The position numbers and the translations under genes are program-made. A stretch of 64,000 bases of DNA, from assembly GCF_003116585.1 (NCBI RefSeq), contig NZ_QEHM01000016.1:1-64000 (forward strand), written 5' to 3'. Under the pieces are notes generated by a model. That model made no database searches and was not told the origin of the DNA. It worked only from the letters and a program-made list of their open reading frames with translations. This DNA is from Albibacillus kandeliae (GTDB lineage Bacteria > Pseudomonadota > Alphaproteobacteria > Rhodobacterales > Rhodobacteraceae). Shown piece by piece: positions 8,717 through 16,866 of the stretch (the first letter of the stretch is position 1; each line of letters starts with the position of its first letter).

Positions 8717-10591
8717 ATGTTGAAACTTCTCGGTTTGTTGACGCGCAAACAGAAGGGGTACGTCTTTCTTGCCGTCGACCTGGCACTGATCCCCGCCGCG
8801 CTGCTGTTTGCCTTCACTGTCCAGTCCCTGCCGATCCCGCCCCTCGCGGCGCTCTGGCTCTCCCTGCCGATCCTGCCCTACCTGCTGGCCGCTGCCGCCG
8901 GGCTCTCGCTCTGGCTCGGGCTGCCCAGCATCCAGCTGAACAACTACGAACGCCACGCCGTCGGGCTCACCGCGATCTACGCGCTGGTGCTGACCGTGGT
9001 CTCGGCGGCGCTCTCGGTCTTCGTCCAGCTGGCGCTGCCGCTCGGCACCCACGTGATGTTCGGCATCTCCTACTTCCTCTTCGTGGTGGCCGCGCGGGCG
9101 GTGCTGTTCCAGGTGGTCACGGCGATCTACCGCCGCGCCTCGCCGCGCCGCCGGGTGCTGATCTACGGCGCCGGCGCCACCGGCACCCAGCTGGCCCAGG
9201 CGCTGAAGGCCCATGACGGGATCGACCCGGTCGCCTTCGTCGACGACAACGTCTCGCTGCAGGGGGTGACCATCCTCGGCCTGCCGGTCTTCCCGCCCGC
9301 CCGCATCGCCGAGCTGGTGCGCGAGCGCGACATCAACCGCGTGCTGCTGGCCATGCCCTCGCTCAGCCAGCCCAAGCAGGCGCAGATCGCCCGCCGCCTG
9401 CAGCGGATGCGGCTCGAGGTGCAGACGCTGCCCTCCTTCGCCCAGCTGATCGGCGAGGAAGCCCTGATCGACAAGCTGACCCCGGTGGCCCCGCAGACCT
9501 TCCTGGGGCGCAAGCACGCCGACACCAGCCTCGGCGAGGCGGTGAACAGCTACCAGGGCCGGGTGGTGCTGGTCTCCGGCGCCGGCGGCTCGATTGGCTC
9601 CGAGCTCTGCCGCCAGGTGCTGGCCTGCCGGCCCCGGACCATCGTGCTCTACGAACTCTCCGAACTGGCGCTCTACACCGTGCACCAGGAACTCGAGCAG
9701 CTGGTCGAGGGCACCCGCATCAGCATCGTGCCGGTGCTGGGCTCGGTCACCGACCCGCGCCAGGTGCGCAAGGTGCTCTGCGACCACCAGGTGCAGGTGG
9801 TGCTGCATGCCGCCGCCTACAAGCACGTGCCGCTGGTCGAGGCGAACCCGCTGCCGGGTCTCGCCAACAACGTCTTCGGCACCCAGACGCTGGCCCGCGA
9901 GGCCGCCGAGGTCGGGGTCGAGCGCTTCATCCTAGTCTCCTCCGACAAGGCGGTGCGCCCCACCAACGTGATGGGCGCTTCCAAGCGGCTGGCCGAGCTG
10001 GTGGTGCAGGATCTGGCCACCCGCTACGATTCGACGATCTTCACCATGGTCCGCTTCGGCAACGTGCTGGGCTCCTCGGGCTCGGTGGTGCCGCTGTTCC
10101 AGGACCAGATCAGCCGCGGCGGTCCGGTCACCGTGACCGACGTGCGCGTGCGCCGCTTCTTCATGACCATCCAGGAGGCGGTGCAACTGGTGCTCAAGGC
10201 CGGATCCGAGGCCCGCGGCGGCGAGGTCTTCGTGCTCGACATGGGCAAGCCGGTGCCGATCCTGCAGTTGGCGCGGCAGGTGATCGAGAGCGCCGGCTAC
10301 ACCGTGCGCGACGAGGATCATCCCGAGGGCGATATCGAGATCGCCCTCATCGGCCTGCGCCCGGGCGAGAAGATCGAGGAGGAGCTGACGCTCTCCGGCG
10401 ACCTGATCGGCACCCGCTACCAGAAGATCTTCTGCGCTCGCGAGGACTACCTCTCGGAAATCGAGGTCGCCTCGGTGCTGCGCGGGCTGCGCCATGCGCT
10501 CGCCGCCAGCGACGAGGAGGCCGCGCGCCAGGTGGTGGCGCGCTGGGTCGAGGGCTTTGCCCAGGGCGAGGCGGGGCGCAAGACCTCCTGA
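8717..10591 (+). CDS. CapD/FlaA1/PglF-type membrane NDP-sugar 4,6-dehydratase
   Basis: A 624-residue polysaccharide biosynthesis protein. Four membrane helices fill residues about 14-135. A CoA-binding-like Rossmann domain (YGAGATGTQL near residue 150) follows, then the catalytic extended SDR domain with GAGGSIGSEL near residue 288. The active site has the features of the long PglF/CapD group: SSDKAVRP, then MGASKR, with Met in place of the usual catalytic Tyr. Relatives convert UDP-GlcNAc to the 4-keto-6-deoxy sugar used for diaminated or N-acetylfucosamine-type sugars. It is followed by yjbH on the same strand after a REP-like element. Confidence 0.9.
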   Translation: MLKLLGLLTRKQKGYVFLAVDLALIPAALLFAFTVQSLPIPPLAALWLSLPILPYLLAAAAGLSLWLGLPSIQLNNYERHAVGLTAIYALVLTVVSAALSVFVQLALPLGTHVMFGISYFLFVVAARAVLFQVVTAIYRRASPRRRVLIYGAGATGTQLAQALKAHDGIDPVAFVDDNVSLQGVTILGLPVFPPARIAELVRERDINRVLLAMPSLSQPKQAQIARRLQRMRLEVQTLPSFAQLIGEEALIDKLTPVAPQTFLGRKHADTSLGEAVNSYQGRVVLVSGAGGSIGSELCRQVLACRPRTIVLYELSELALYTVHQELEQLVEGTRISIVPVLGSVTDPRQVRKVLCDHQVQVVLHAAAYKHVPLVEANPLPGLANNVFGTQTLAREAAEVGVERFILVSSDKAVRPTNVMGASKRLAELVVQDLATRYDSTIFTMVRFGNVLGSSGSVVPLFQDQISRGGPVTVTDVRVRRFFMTIQEAVQLVLKAGSEARGGEVFVLDMGKPVPILQLARQVIESAGYTVRDEDHPEGDIEIALIGLRPGEKIEEELTLSGDLIGTRYQKIFCAREDYLSEIEVASVLRGLRHALAASDEEAARQVVARWVEGFAQGEAGRKTS

Positions 10592-10607
10592 GAGGGGCGG
10601 GGCCCGG

Positions 10608-10662
10608 CTTCTTCGGGATCGAAATATCCCGGGGGTGAATTGGCCGAAGGCCAAGAGGGGGC
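10608..10662. repeat. REP-like intergenic element, copy 1
   Basis: This is an intergenic element running from CTTCTTCGGGATCG through ATATCCCGGGGGTGAATT to GGCCGAAGGCCAAGAGGGGGC. A closely related sequence occurs twice, in opposite orientation, at 49845-49950. It contains a GGCC-GAA-GGCC hairpin. It lies between two co-oriented genes and may act in mRNA processing or termination. Confidence 0.55.
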
Positions 10663-10763
10663 TGGCCCCCCGGGGCGCGGCGCGTATTGATCCCGTGCCC
10701 CGCTTCGTGGTCTAAGCGGGAAAACACCCGAAACCAAAACGGGCAGGCAGGACGGTACCCAAG

Positions 10764-13028
10764 GTGACAGAGCGAGACCCCGCGATCTCCGCCCGTACGG
10801 CGCTGGCGGCCCTCGGGCTTGCCCTTGCCCTGGCGCTGCCGCTGCCGCTGGCGGCCGAGGACATCCTGCTGTCGGCCCCGGGCAGCCAGGAGCCGAGCTT
10901 CGACCCGGCGCCCCCGCCCAGCCTGAACTTCTACGGCTCGCCCGGCCTCATCGACATGCCCTCGGCCGAGATGCTGCCCGACGCGCAGTTCACCACCGCC
11001 TTCTCCTCCTTCGGCGGGCAGGGCCGGCTGACCACCACCTTCCAGGCGCTGCCCTGGCTCTCGGCCAGCTTCCGCTACAACGGCATCCGCGACTGGAACT
11101 ACGGCGGGTTCGACACCTATTACGACCGCGGTTTCGACGTCCGGGTGCGGCTGCTGAGCGAGGGGCGCTACCGCCCCGCGGTGGCGGTGGGCCTGCAGGA
11201 TTTCGTCGGCACCGGCATCTACGCGGGCGAGTACATCGTCGCCACCAAGGGCTTCGACACCCCGGCGCTCTCGCCCGGGCGGCTGCCGGGGCGGCTGAAG
11301 CTGAGCGCCGGCGTCGGCTGGGGCCGGCTCGGCACCAACAACTCCTTCGGGGCGCCCTTCGGCAATGACCGTCCCGCCTACGATCCGGAGTCGACCGGCG
11401 GCAAGGTGGCCTACGACCAGTGGTTCCGCGGGCCCGCGGCCTTCTTCGGCGGGCTCGAGTGGCAGGCGGACGAGCGCTGGAGCGTGAAGGCGGAATATTC
11501 CTCCGACGCCTACAACTTCGAGACCGGGGTGACCTCGGTCTTCGAGCGCAAGTCGGACTTCAACTTCGGCGTCGAATGGCAGGCCAGCGAGAGCACCCGC
11601 CTCGGCGCCTACTACCTCTACGGCTCGCGCTTCGGCCTGGCCGCGAACATCCAGGTGAACCCCTCGCGCCCGCCCAACCGGATCGCCGCCCCGGCGCCGC
11701 AGCCGGTGGCGGTGCGGGTGCCGAAGGTCGACAACCCGCTGTCCTGGTCCGAGGACTGGGCGGGCCCCGCCGGGGCCGCGGCCGCAAGCCAGGCTGCGGG
11801 GCAGGGGGCAGGTCAGGCGGCCGCCAACCGGCAGCTGCTGCGCGACCTGCTGCAGACCCGCCTGTCTGAGCAGGGGCTGGAGCTTGAATCGATCTCGCTC
11901 TCGGCGGACCGGGCCGAGCTGCGCTATCGCAACACCCGCTACAGCTCGAACGCCATCGCGGTGGGCCGCGCGGCGCGGGTGCTGGCGGCGACGCTGCCGA
12001 ACTCGGTCGAGACCTTCCGCCTGGTGCCGGTCCGCCGGGGCCTCGCGCTCTCGGCGGTGACCCTGCGCCGCAGCGACCTCGAGGCGCTGGAATTCGCCCC
12101 CGACGCCTCGCGCGCGCTCTATGCGGTGACCGCGATCGGCGAGGCCGCGCCGCTGCCGCCCGCCGGGGCGCTGGGGCCGGTGGGATCCTACCCCAGCTAC
12201 CGCTGGTCGCTGGGGCCCTACTTCGACCCCTCCTACTTCGACCCGGACCGGCCGTTCCGCCTCGACTTCGGGCTCAGCCTGTCGATGACCTACGAGTTCG
12301 CCCCCGGCTGGCTGGTCTCGGGCAACATCCGCCAGCGCATCGCCGGCAACGTCAAGGACGGGCGGCCGTCGAACTCGGTGCTGCCGCATGTGCGTACCGA
12401 CCAGACCGCCTATGCCCAGGAAGACACCGTGCTGAACCGGCTCTACATGGCGCGCCAGTGGCGTCCGGGCGGGGCCCTCTATGCCCGGGTCACCGGCGGT
12501 TACCTCGAGAAGATGTTCGGCGGGGTCTCGGCCGAGCTGCTGTGGAAGCCGGTGAACAGCCGGCTCGGGCTCGGGGTCGAGGCCAACTACGTGCGCCAGC
12601 GCGATTTTGACCAGCGCTTCGGCTTCCAGGACTACTCGGTGTTCACCGGCCATGCCTCGGCCTACCTCGAGCTCGGCAACGGCTACCTGGCCGAGATCGA
12701 CGCGGGCCGCTACCTGGCCGGCGACGTCGGCGCCACCGTCAGCCTCGACCGCACCTTCTCCAACGGCTGGTCGGTGGGCGGCTGGTTCACCGTCACCGAT
12801 GTCTCGGCCGAGGATTTCGGCGAGGGATCCTTCGACAAGGGCATCCGCTTCACCATCCCGGTCAACTGGTTCCTGGGCAAGCCGACGCAGCAGGCGATCA
12901 ATTTCGGCATCCGCCCGACCCAGCGCGACGGCGGCCAGCGGCTGAACGTGCCGGGGCGGCTTTACGAACAGGTGCGGGATTCGCACGCCAAGGCGCTGAG
13001 CGATCAATGGCCGAGGATCTGGGAATGA
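10764..13028 (+). CDS. yjbH: YjbH-type outer-membrane exopolysaccharide secretion protein
   Basis: A 754-residue member of the YjbH/GfcD family of large outer-membrane beta-barrel proteins, which act with small lipoproteins in group 4 capsule or exopolysaccharide secretion. It has a GTG start and an N-terminal signal peptide ending near LPLAAEDIL. The typical N-terminal block SLNFYGSPGLIDMPSA is followed by aromatic, alternating beta-strand sequence through to the C-terminal NWFLGKPTQQAINFGIRPTQRDGGQRL. A proline/glycine/alanine-rich linker (about residues 310-355) separates the two halves. It overlaps the following lipoprotein gene by 4 bases (ATGA), indicating translational coupling. Confidence 0.9.
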   Translation: MTERDPAISARTALAALGLALALALPLPLAAEDILLSAPGSQEPSFDPAPPPSLNFYGSPGLIDMPSAEMLPDAQFTTAFSSFGGQGRLTTTFQALPWLSASFRYNGIRDWNYGGFDTYYDRGFDVRVRLLSEGRYRPAVAVGLQDFVGTGIYAGEYIVATKGFDTPALSPGRLPGRLKLSAGVGWGRLGTNNSFGAPFGNDRPAYDPESTGGKVAYDQWFRGPAAFFGGLEWQADERWSVKAEYSSDAYNFETGVTSVFERKSDFNFGVEWQASESTRLGAYYLYGSRFGLAANIQVNPSRPPNRIAAPAPQPVAVRVPKVDNPLSWSEDWAGPAGAAAASQAAGQGAGQAAANRQLLRDLLQTRLSEQGLELESISLSADRAELRYRNTRYSSNAIAVGRAARVLAATLPNSVETFRLVPVRRGLALSAVTLRRSDLEALEFAPDASRALYAVTAIGEAAPLPPAGALGPVGSYPSYRWSLGPYFDPSYFDPDRPFRLDFGLSLSMTYEFAPGWLVSGNIRQRIAGNVKDGRPSNSVLPHVRTDQTAYAQEDTVLNRLYMARQWRPGGALYARVTGGYLEKMFGGVSAELLWKPVNSRLGLGVEANYVRQRDFDQRFGFQDYSVFTGHASAYLELGNGYLAEIDAGRYLAGDVGATVSLDRTFSNGWSVGGWFTVTDVSAEDFGEGSFDKGIRFTIPVNWFLGKPTQQAINFGIRPTQRDGGQRLNVPGRLYEQVRDSHAKALSDQWPRIWE

Positions 13029-13744
13029 ACGGAAACCGGCTGATGACCCGGGCGGCGGGGGCCCTGGCCCTGCTGGCCCTGCTGGCGGGCTGCAACGGCG
13101 GCAGCGGCAGCGGCGTCAACGCCGCCCCGCCGCTCTATGCGCAGATCGCCCAGGCCACCCGCGCCTCGATCGCGAAGAACCGGATGCACCGGGCCGAGCG
13201 CCCGCCGCTGACCCGGAAGATGCTGGACGAGATCGAGGGATCCTACATCGAGGTGACCCTCGAGCGGCCCGACATCTTCGCCTATCTCTCGGCGGCGCTG
13301 GTGCGCCGCGACGGCACGCCGGGCGAGGTGGTGCAGTGGCGGACCGAGGACGAGGTGACGCTGACCATGCGCAACGGGATGCTGATCGCGACCCGGGGCC
13401 TCGGCGGCGATCTGGTCTCTGCCGATGTCGCGGTGGCCGAGGGCGTGACCGGACCGGCCAGCGGCGGCGAGAAGGTCATGTATGTCCGCACCGGCGACCT
13501 CGAGGAACGGCGGCTGGTGCTGAGCTGCGACCTTGCCGACCTGGGCCCGGCGCCGGTGGAGATCGTCGAGCTGACCCACCCCGCGCGGCACCTGCGCGAG
13601 AGCTGCACCGCCGAGGGCGCGGCCGGCGGGCGCGTGGTCAACGACTACTGGGTCGATTCCCGCAGCGGCATCGTCTGGCAGTCGCGGCAATGGGCCGGCC
13701 CGCACATCGGCTACATGCGGATCCGCCGCCTCACCACCGGCTGA
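13025..13744 (+). CDS. yjbF: YjbF/GfcB-like lipoprotein
   Basis: A 239-residue lipoprotein. The signal peptide ends in the lipobox LAGC, followed by a Gly/Ser-rich spacer (NGGSGSG). The mature part matches the YjbF family in length and in its ending (NDYWVDSRSGIVWQSRQW…IRRLTTG). It is a partner of YjbH in polysaccharide export. The start at 13025 overlaps the yjbH stop as ATGA; an in-frame ATG at 13007 is possible but less attractive. The GfcC/YjbG component expected between F and H in enterobacteria is not present here. Confidence 0.88.
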   Translation: MNGNRLMTRAAGALALLALLAGCNGGSGSGVNAAPPLYAQIAQATRASIAKNRMHRAERPPLTRKMLDEIEGSYIEVTLERPDIFAYLSAALVRRDGTPGEVVQWRTEDEVTLTMRNGMLIATRGLGGDLVSADVAVAEGVTGPASGGEKVMYVRTGDLEERRLVLSCDLADLGPAPVEIVELTHPARHLRESCTAEGAAGGRVVNDYWVDSRSGIVWQSRQWAGPHIGYMRIRRLTTG

Positions 13745-13872
13745 GCCGCGGGCGTCTTCCCGCCTGCCGGCCCCGGCCGGACGGCGGAAAGCCTCCGCTC
13801 CCGCCGCCTTTTCAAGACCTCGCTTGTCCCCGGTGTCCGCCGGGCTAACGTCCTGTCACGGCTATAAGAATA

Positions 13873-13895
13873 CGCGGAGAGAGGTCCTCTCCGCG
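13873..13895 (+). promoter_or_regulatory. Leader hairpin ahead of the first YjbE-like gene
   Basis: A perfect 9-bp stem CGCGGAGAG / CTCTCCGCG with a 5-base loop (AGGTC) ends about 6 bases before the GAAAGGA ribosome binding site of the gene at 13915. There is no T-run, so it is more likely an mRNA-stabilising or translation-modulating leader structure than a terminator. Alternatively, it could be a processing point between yjbF and the small genes. Confidence 0.45.
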
Positions 13896-13914
13896 GCCAG
13901 GAAAGGACAGACGA

Positions 13915-14196
13915 ATGAAGACCACTATCGCCCTGCTCAGCGCGGCCCTGATCGCCAGCGGCGGCATGGCCTCGGCGCAATCCGCCAATGCCGCGCCCGT
14001 GGCCAAGACCAAGGGCGCCAATGCCCAGACCGCCGGTGCGACCGGTCAGGCGGTCTCGAACGCGGCCCTCGCGGGCACCGGGCTCGGCACCGGGACCGCC
14101 GCGGCGGTGCTGGCCGCGCTCGGGCTGGCGGTGGCCCTTGGCAACAACGGCGACAACAACACCGGCACCACCACCACGACCTCCGGCACCCGCTGA
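13915..14196 (+). CDS. Small Thr-rich exported protein, YjbE/GfcA-like (copy 1)
   Basis: A 93-residue protein with a cleavable signal peptide (MKTTIALLSAALIASGGMASAQ). An Ala/Gly-rich segment with a hydrophobic stretch around residues 60-78 follows, then NNGDNNTG and a Thr-rich tail ending TTTTTSGTR. This layout (signal peptide, Gly/Ala helix, acidic or Asn patch, Thr/Ser tail with a terminal Arg) matches GfcA/YjbE, the small first product of enterobacterial gfc/yjb operons. Its position next to yjbF and yjbH supports that. GAAAGGA lies 7 bases upstream of the start. Its molecular role is unknown. Confidence 0.75.
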   Translation: MKTTIALLSAALIASGGMASAQSANAAPVAKTKGANAQTAGATGQAVSNAALAGTGLGTGTAAAVLAALGLAVALGNNGDNNTGTTTTTSGTR

Positions 14197-14223
14197 GGAC
14201 AGCGACGAACCGGGCCGAACCGG

Positions 14224-14271
14224 GCCGCCGCAGCCGTCCCGCAGGCGAATCGGGACGGCTGCGGCGGCTTT
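14224..14271 (+). terminator. Strong hairpin terminator after YjbE-like copy 1
   Basis: A perfect 18-bp inverted repeat, 14224-14241 and 14251-14268 (GCCGCCGCAGCCGTCCCG in the left arm), with a 9-base loop and a short T-run (TTTCC). It is a likely rho-independent terminator or attenuator between the first and second YjbE-like genes. Confidence 0.8.
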
Positions 14272-14434
14272 CCGCTGTCCGGGCACGGCGCGTCGGCGGA
14301 AAATGTCTTGCCGCCGGGGCCGCGCATTTCTTTGCTTGCCCCGTGCAGGCCGCGCCCTACCGTTTTCTGACGATGGAAATTTCCGGAATTCCGGGCGGGC
14401 TCCGTCGCCGCCCATGCAAAAAGGATAAGTCGCG

Positions 14435-14692
14435 ATGACCAAGACGATTGCCCTGGCCAGCTCCACCGCCCTGTGCCTCGCCCTGGCGGCCGGCTCCGCC
14501 ATGGCCCAGACCACGGCGCAGACCCAGGGTGCCAACGTGCCGACGGCAGAGACCACGACGACCACCCTCGGCAACACCGGCCTGACCACCGGCGCCGCCG
14601 TGGCCATCGGTGTCGGCGTTCTCGCCCTCGCGCTGATCGCGGGCGATGACGACGACAGCACCACGACGAGCAGCACCAGCAGCTCGCGCTGA
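14435..14692 (+). CDS. Small Thr-rich exported protein, YjbE/GfcA-like (copy 2)
   Basis: An 85-residue paralogue of the 13915 product. It has a signal peptide (MTKTIALASSTALCLALAAGSAMAQ), a Thr-rich spacer, the hydrophobic segment TTGAAVAIGVGVLALALIAG, the acidic cluster DDDD, and a Thr/Ser tail ending TSSSR. AAAAGGATAAG precedes the start. A separate leader (14272-14434) and a preceding terminator suggest it can be transcribed independently. It probably sits in the inner membrane or periplasm and serves exopolysaccharide export. Confidence 0.75.
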   Translation: MTKTIALASSTALCLALAAGSAMAQTTAQTQGANVPTAETTTTTLGNTGLTTGAAVAIGVGVLALALIAGDDDDSTTTSSTSSSR

Positions 14693-14700
14693 CTGATCCA

Positions 14701-14722
14701 GGGAGCGGCGGCCGACGCTCCC
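14701..14722 (+). terminator. Weak hairpin after YjbE-like copy 2
   Basis: Stem GGGAGCG / CGCTCCC (14701-14707, 14716-14722) lies 8 bases past the stop codon, without a T-run. It may slow or process transcription; it is weaker than the structures after copies 1 and 3. Confidence 0.4.
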
Positions 14723-14881
14723 CCGCACAGGGTCCGTTGCGGTGACGTCCGATTGGGCATCTCTGCAACGGCTTTGTGAAAAATGCCCGCAATCCTATGG
14801 ATTTGCCTCGGGCCAGATTGAATCGTGTTTTTTCCTGCGCTAGAAGTTTGGACAACTTCGACGCGAAAAGGATTTCACGAC

Positions 14882-15130
14882 ATGAAGACCCTCGTTTCCG
14901 CTCTGGCCCTGGGCGCACTGACCCTGACCACCGCAACCGCTGCCGTGGCCCAGACCGCACCCACCGCAAACACCACGTCGACCTCGACCACCACCGGTGC
15001 TGGTGGCCTGGCCGGTACCGGCCTGAGCCTCGGCGCGGCCGCAGGCATCCTGGCTGGCGTGCTGGTTGTTGCCGCAATCGCCGGTGACGACGACGACACC
15101 ACCACCAGCTCTACGACCACCAGCCGCTGA
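14882..15130 (+). CDS. Small Thr-rich exported protein, YjbE/GfcA-like (copy 3)
   Basis: An 82-residue third paralogue. It has a signal peptide (MKTLVSALALGALTLTTATAAVAQ), a Thr-rich spacer, the segment GTGLSLGAAAGILAGVLVVAAIAG, the acidic DDDD cluster, and a tail ending TTTSR. It is closest to copy 2, sharing the (V/L)xxA-IAGDDDD core. The leader upstream of the ATG contains AAAAGGATTTCACGAC. The AT-rich stretch around 14800-14840 (TTGAATCGTGTTTTTTCC) is a plausible private promoter. Confidence 0.75.
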   Translation: MKTLVSALALGALTLTTATAAVAQTAPTANTTSTSTTTGAGGLAGTGLSLGAAAGILAGVLVVAAIAGDDDDTTTSSTTTSR

Positions 15131-15480
15131 GCTTGGTCTGTCCCCTGGTCCCTTCCCGGACCAGGAGGAGAAGGTATCTGACGCAGGGCTGCATCGGCCC
15201 TGCGCTATTTTTTGTAGAACGCTTTACAGACCCCGTCCGCGGGGTCTTGATGTGTCCGGGGCCGGGCACCCGGTCATGTTCCACGACCAGGCAGATGTAG
15301 TCCTGTAATCAATGTTATGTTAAAGCACCTTGTAACTATCGGTCCAGCTCGTGCCTCCCAGCAAACTGCGCTCGAATATGTGGCAGAGTGTGGTTTTGTC
15401 TTGCAGACTTACTGTTGGAAGGCCGGCATTTCCTTTTCTCCGCCATACGTAATAATTGCGACTTTCGCCATGCAAGGCCA
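15131..15480. other. Intergenic region with hairpins before the flippase gene
   Basis: It contains a stem CCTGGTCC/GGACCAGG (15144-15151, 15158-15165) and the strong terminator at 15182-15213. Downstream lies lower-GC DNA that must hold the flippase promoter. The frame that continues upstream of the flippase start at 15481 has no ribosome binding site and is not treated as coding. Confidence 0.5.
15182..15213 (+). terminator. Rho-independent terminator of the yjb-like cluster
   Basis: Stem CGCAGGGC / GCCCTGCG (15182-15189, 15197-15204) with a 7-base loop, followed by CTATTTTTTG. This classical terminator closes the capD-yjbHF-yjbE-like unit. Confidence 0.88.
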
Positions 15481-16860
15481 ATGGCCTTGACTGCTGTTTC
15501 TGCCCGCCTGCGTGATCTAATAGCAGGCGAAGGGCTGCGCGCTCGGGCTCTGCGCGGAACCCTTGTCACTTTTCTTGGCTTCGGCTCGCAGCAATTTTTG
15601 CGGTTGGTATCTAACTTGGTATTAACCCGGCTGCTTTTTCCTGAGGCCTTCGGCCTCATGGCGCTGATAAACATCGTGTTGATAGGCGCGCAGATGCTCT
15701 CGGACATCGGGTTCAACACAGCCGTGGTCCAGAGTAAGCGTGGCGACGACCCGGCATTCTTGAACACCGCCTGGACTCTGCAACTGATGCGCGGAGCTTT
15801 TCTCGGGCTGATAGTCGCGGCTATCTCCTTGCCGGTCGCTCGCTTCTACGGCGAGCCCCAGCTTGCTCAGTTGCTACCGGTGGCAGGCCTCAACGCGATG
15901 ATCCTTGGAACCTGCTCGGGCAAGATCTGGGCCGCTAACCGGCATATCGTTCTGGGGCGGATGACCGTGCAGGAACTGGGCAGCCAGACTTTCGGCATTG
16001 CGATGATGGTGGGTCTCGCTTGGCTCACCGGGTCGGTCTGGTCACTGCTGATCGGCATGCTCATGGCTTCGGCGATGAAGTCTCTGCTGTCGCACCTGCT
16101 GCTGCCTGGCCCCGCCAGCCGGCTTACCTGGGAACCTACAGCAGCGCGCGAGCTTTTCCATTTTGGCAAGTTCCTGTTCTTCAGCTCAATCGCGACTTTC
16201 CTTGTCAACAACGCAGACCGGGCGATCTTGGGTAAGTTCATCTCGATGGCCGGGCTGGGGATCTACAACATCGGATACTTCCCTGCCTCGATCCCGACCT
16301 TGCTGGCCGGTCAGTTCGGCTACCGTGTTCTTCTGCCACTCTATACCAAGACCCCGCCGAGCGAGAGCGCTGAGAACCGGGCCAAGATCCGTCGCGCCCG
16401 GGTGCTGCTGGCCGCCGGGCTGATCGGGATCGGCCTGTTCCTGGGCCTGATCGGCGAGCTCTTCGTCGAGGTCCTCTACGAGAACACCTATCATCTCGCC
16501 GGGCCGATCATGGTGCTGCTGAGTCTGGCCTTCTTGCCGGCCCCCGCACTCAACGGCTATGACATGCTGCTGCTGGCGCGGGGCAATTCGCGCGACTACG
16601 CGATCAAGCTGGTGCTGCTGGCCCTGTGCCAGACCGGCCTGCTGTTCTTCCTCGTGCGCGATTTCGGCCTGATCGGGGTGGTGGTGGCGCCGCCGGCGGC
16701 GCAGCTGCTGCTCTACCCGCTGACCGCCTTCTTCGCGCAGCGGGCGCGGGGCTGGGATCCGCTCGTGGACCTCGGCCTGCTGGCGGTGATCCTGCTTGGG
16801 GCGGCCGGGGTGCTCTGGGTCAACGAGGATGCGGTCCGGGCAGTGCTGCAGGCCGGCTGA
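15481..16860 (+). CDS. Wzx-type oligosaccharide flippase
   Basis: A 459-residue polysaccharide transporter of the MATE/MVF superfamily with about 12 hydrophobic helices (for example FGLMALINIVLIGAQMLSDIGF near the N-terminus, and GLIGIGLFLGLIGELFVEVLY). Such proteins flip undecaprenyl-linked repeat units to the periplasm. The start is the ATG at 15481; AAGG lies weakly upstream. The first half of the gene is clearly lower in GC than the last third, which suggests intragenic exchange. It ends 6 bases from the convergent glycosyltransferase operon. Confidence 0.9.
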   Translation: MALTAVSARLRDLIAGEGLRARALRGTLVTFLGFGSQQFLRLVSNLVLTRLLFPEAFGLMALINIVLIGAQMLSDIGFNTAVVQSKRGDDPAFLNTAWTLQLMRGAFLGLIVAAISLPVARFYGEPQLAQLLPVAGLNAMILGTCSGKIWAANRHIVLGRMTVQELGSQTFGIAMMVGLAWLTGSVWSLLIGMLMASAMKSLLSHLLLPGPASRLTWEPTAARELFHFGKFLFFSSIATFLVNNADRAILGKFISMAGLGIYNIGYFPASIPTLLAGQFGYRVLLPLYTKTPPSESAENRAKIRRARVLLAAGLIGIGLFLGLIGELFVEVLYENTYHLAGPIMVLLSLAFLPAPALNGYDMLLLARGNSRDYAIKLVLLALCQTGLLFFLVRDFGLIGVVVAPPAAQLLLYPLTAFFAQRARGWDPLVDLGLLAVILLGAAGVLWVNEDAVRAVLQAG

Positions 16861-16866
16861 GGCCGC

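Noticed and set aside
10347-13007. 886-residue minus-strand open frame antisense to yjbH
   Set aside because: It is a high-GC shadow frame rich in Arg, Ala, Gly and Pro with no domain, while the plus-strand protein has a signal peptide and family motifs.
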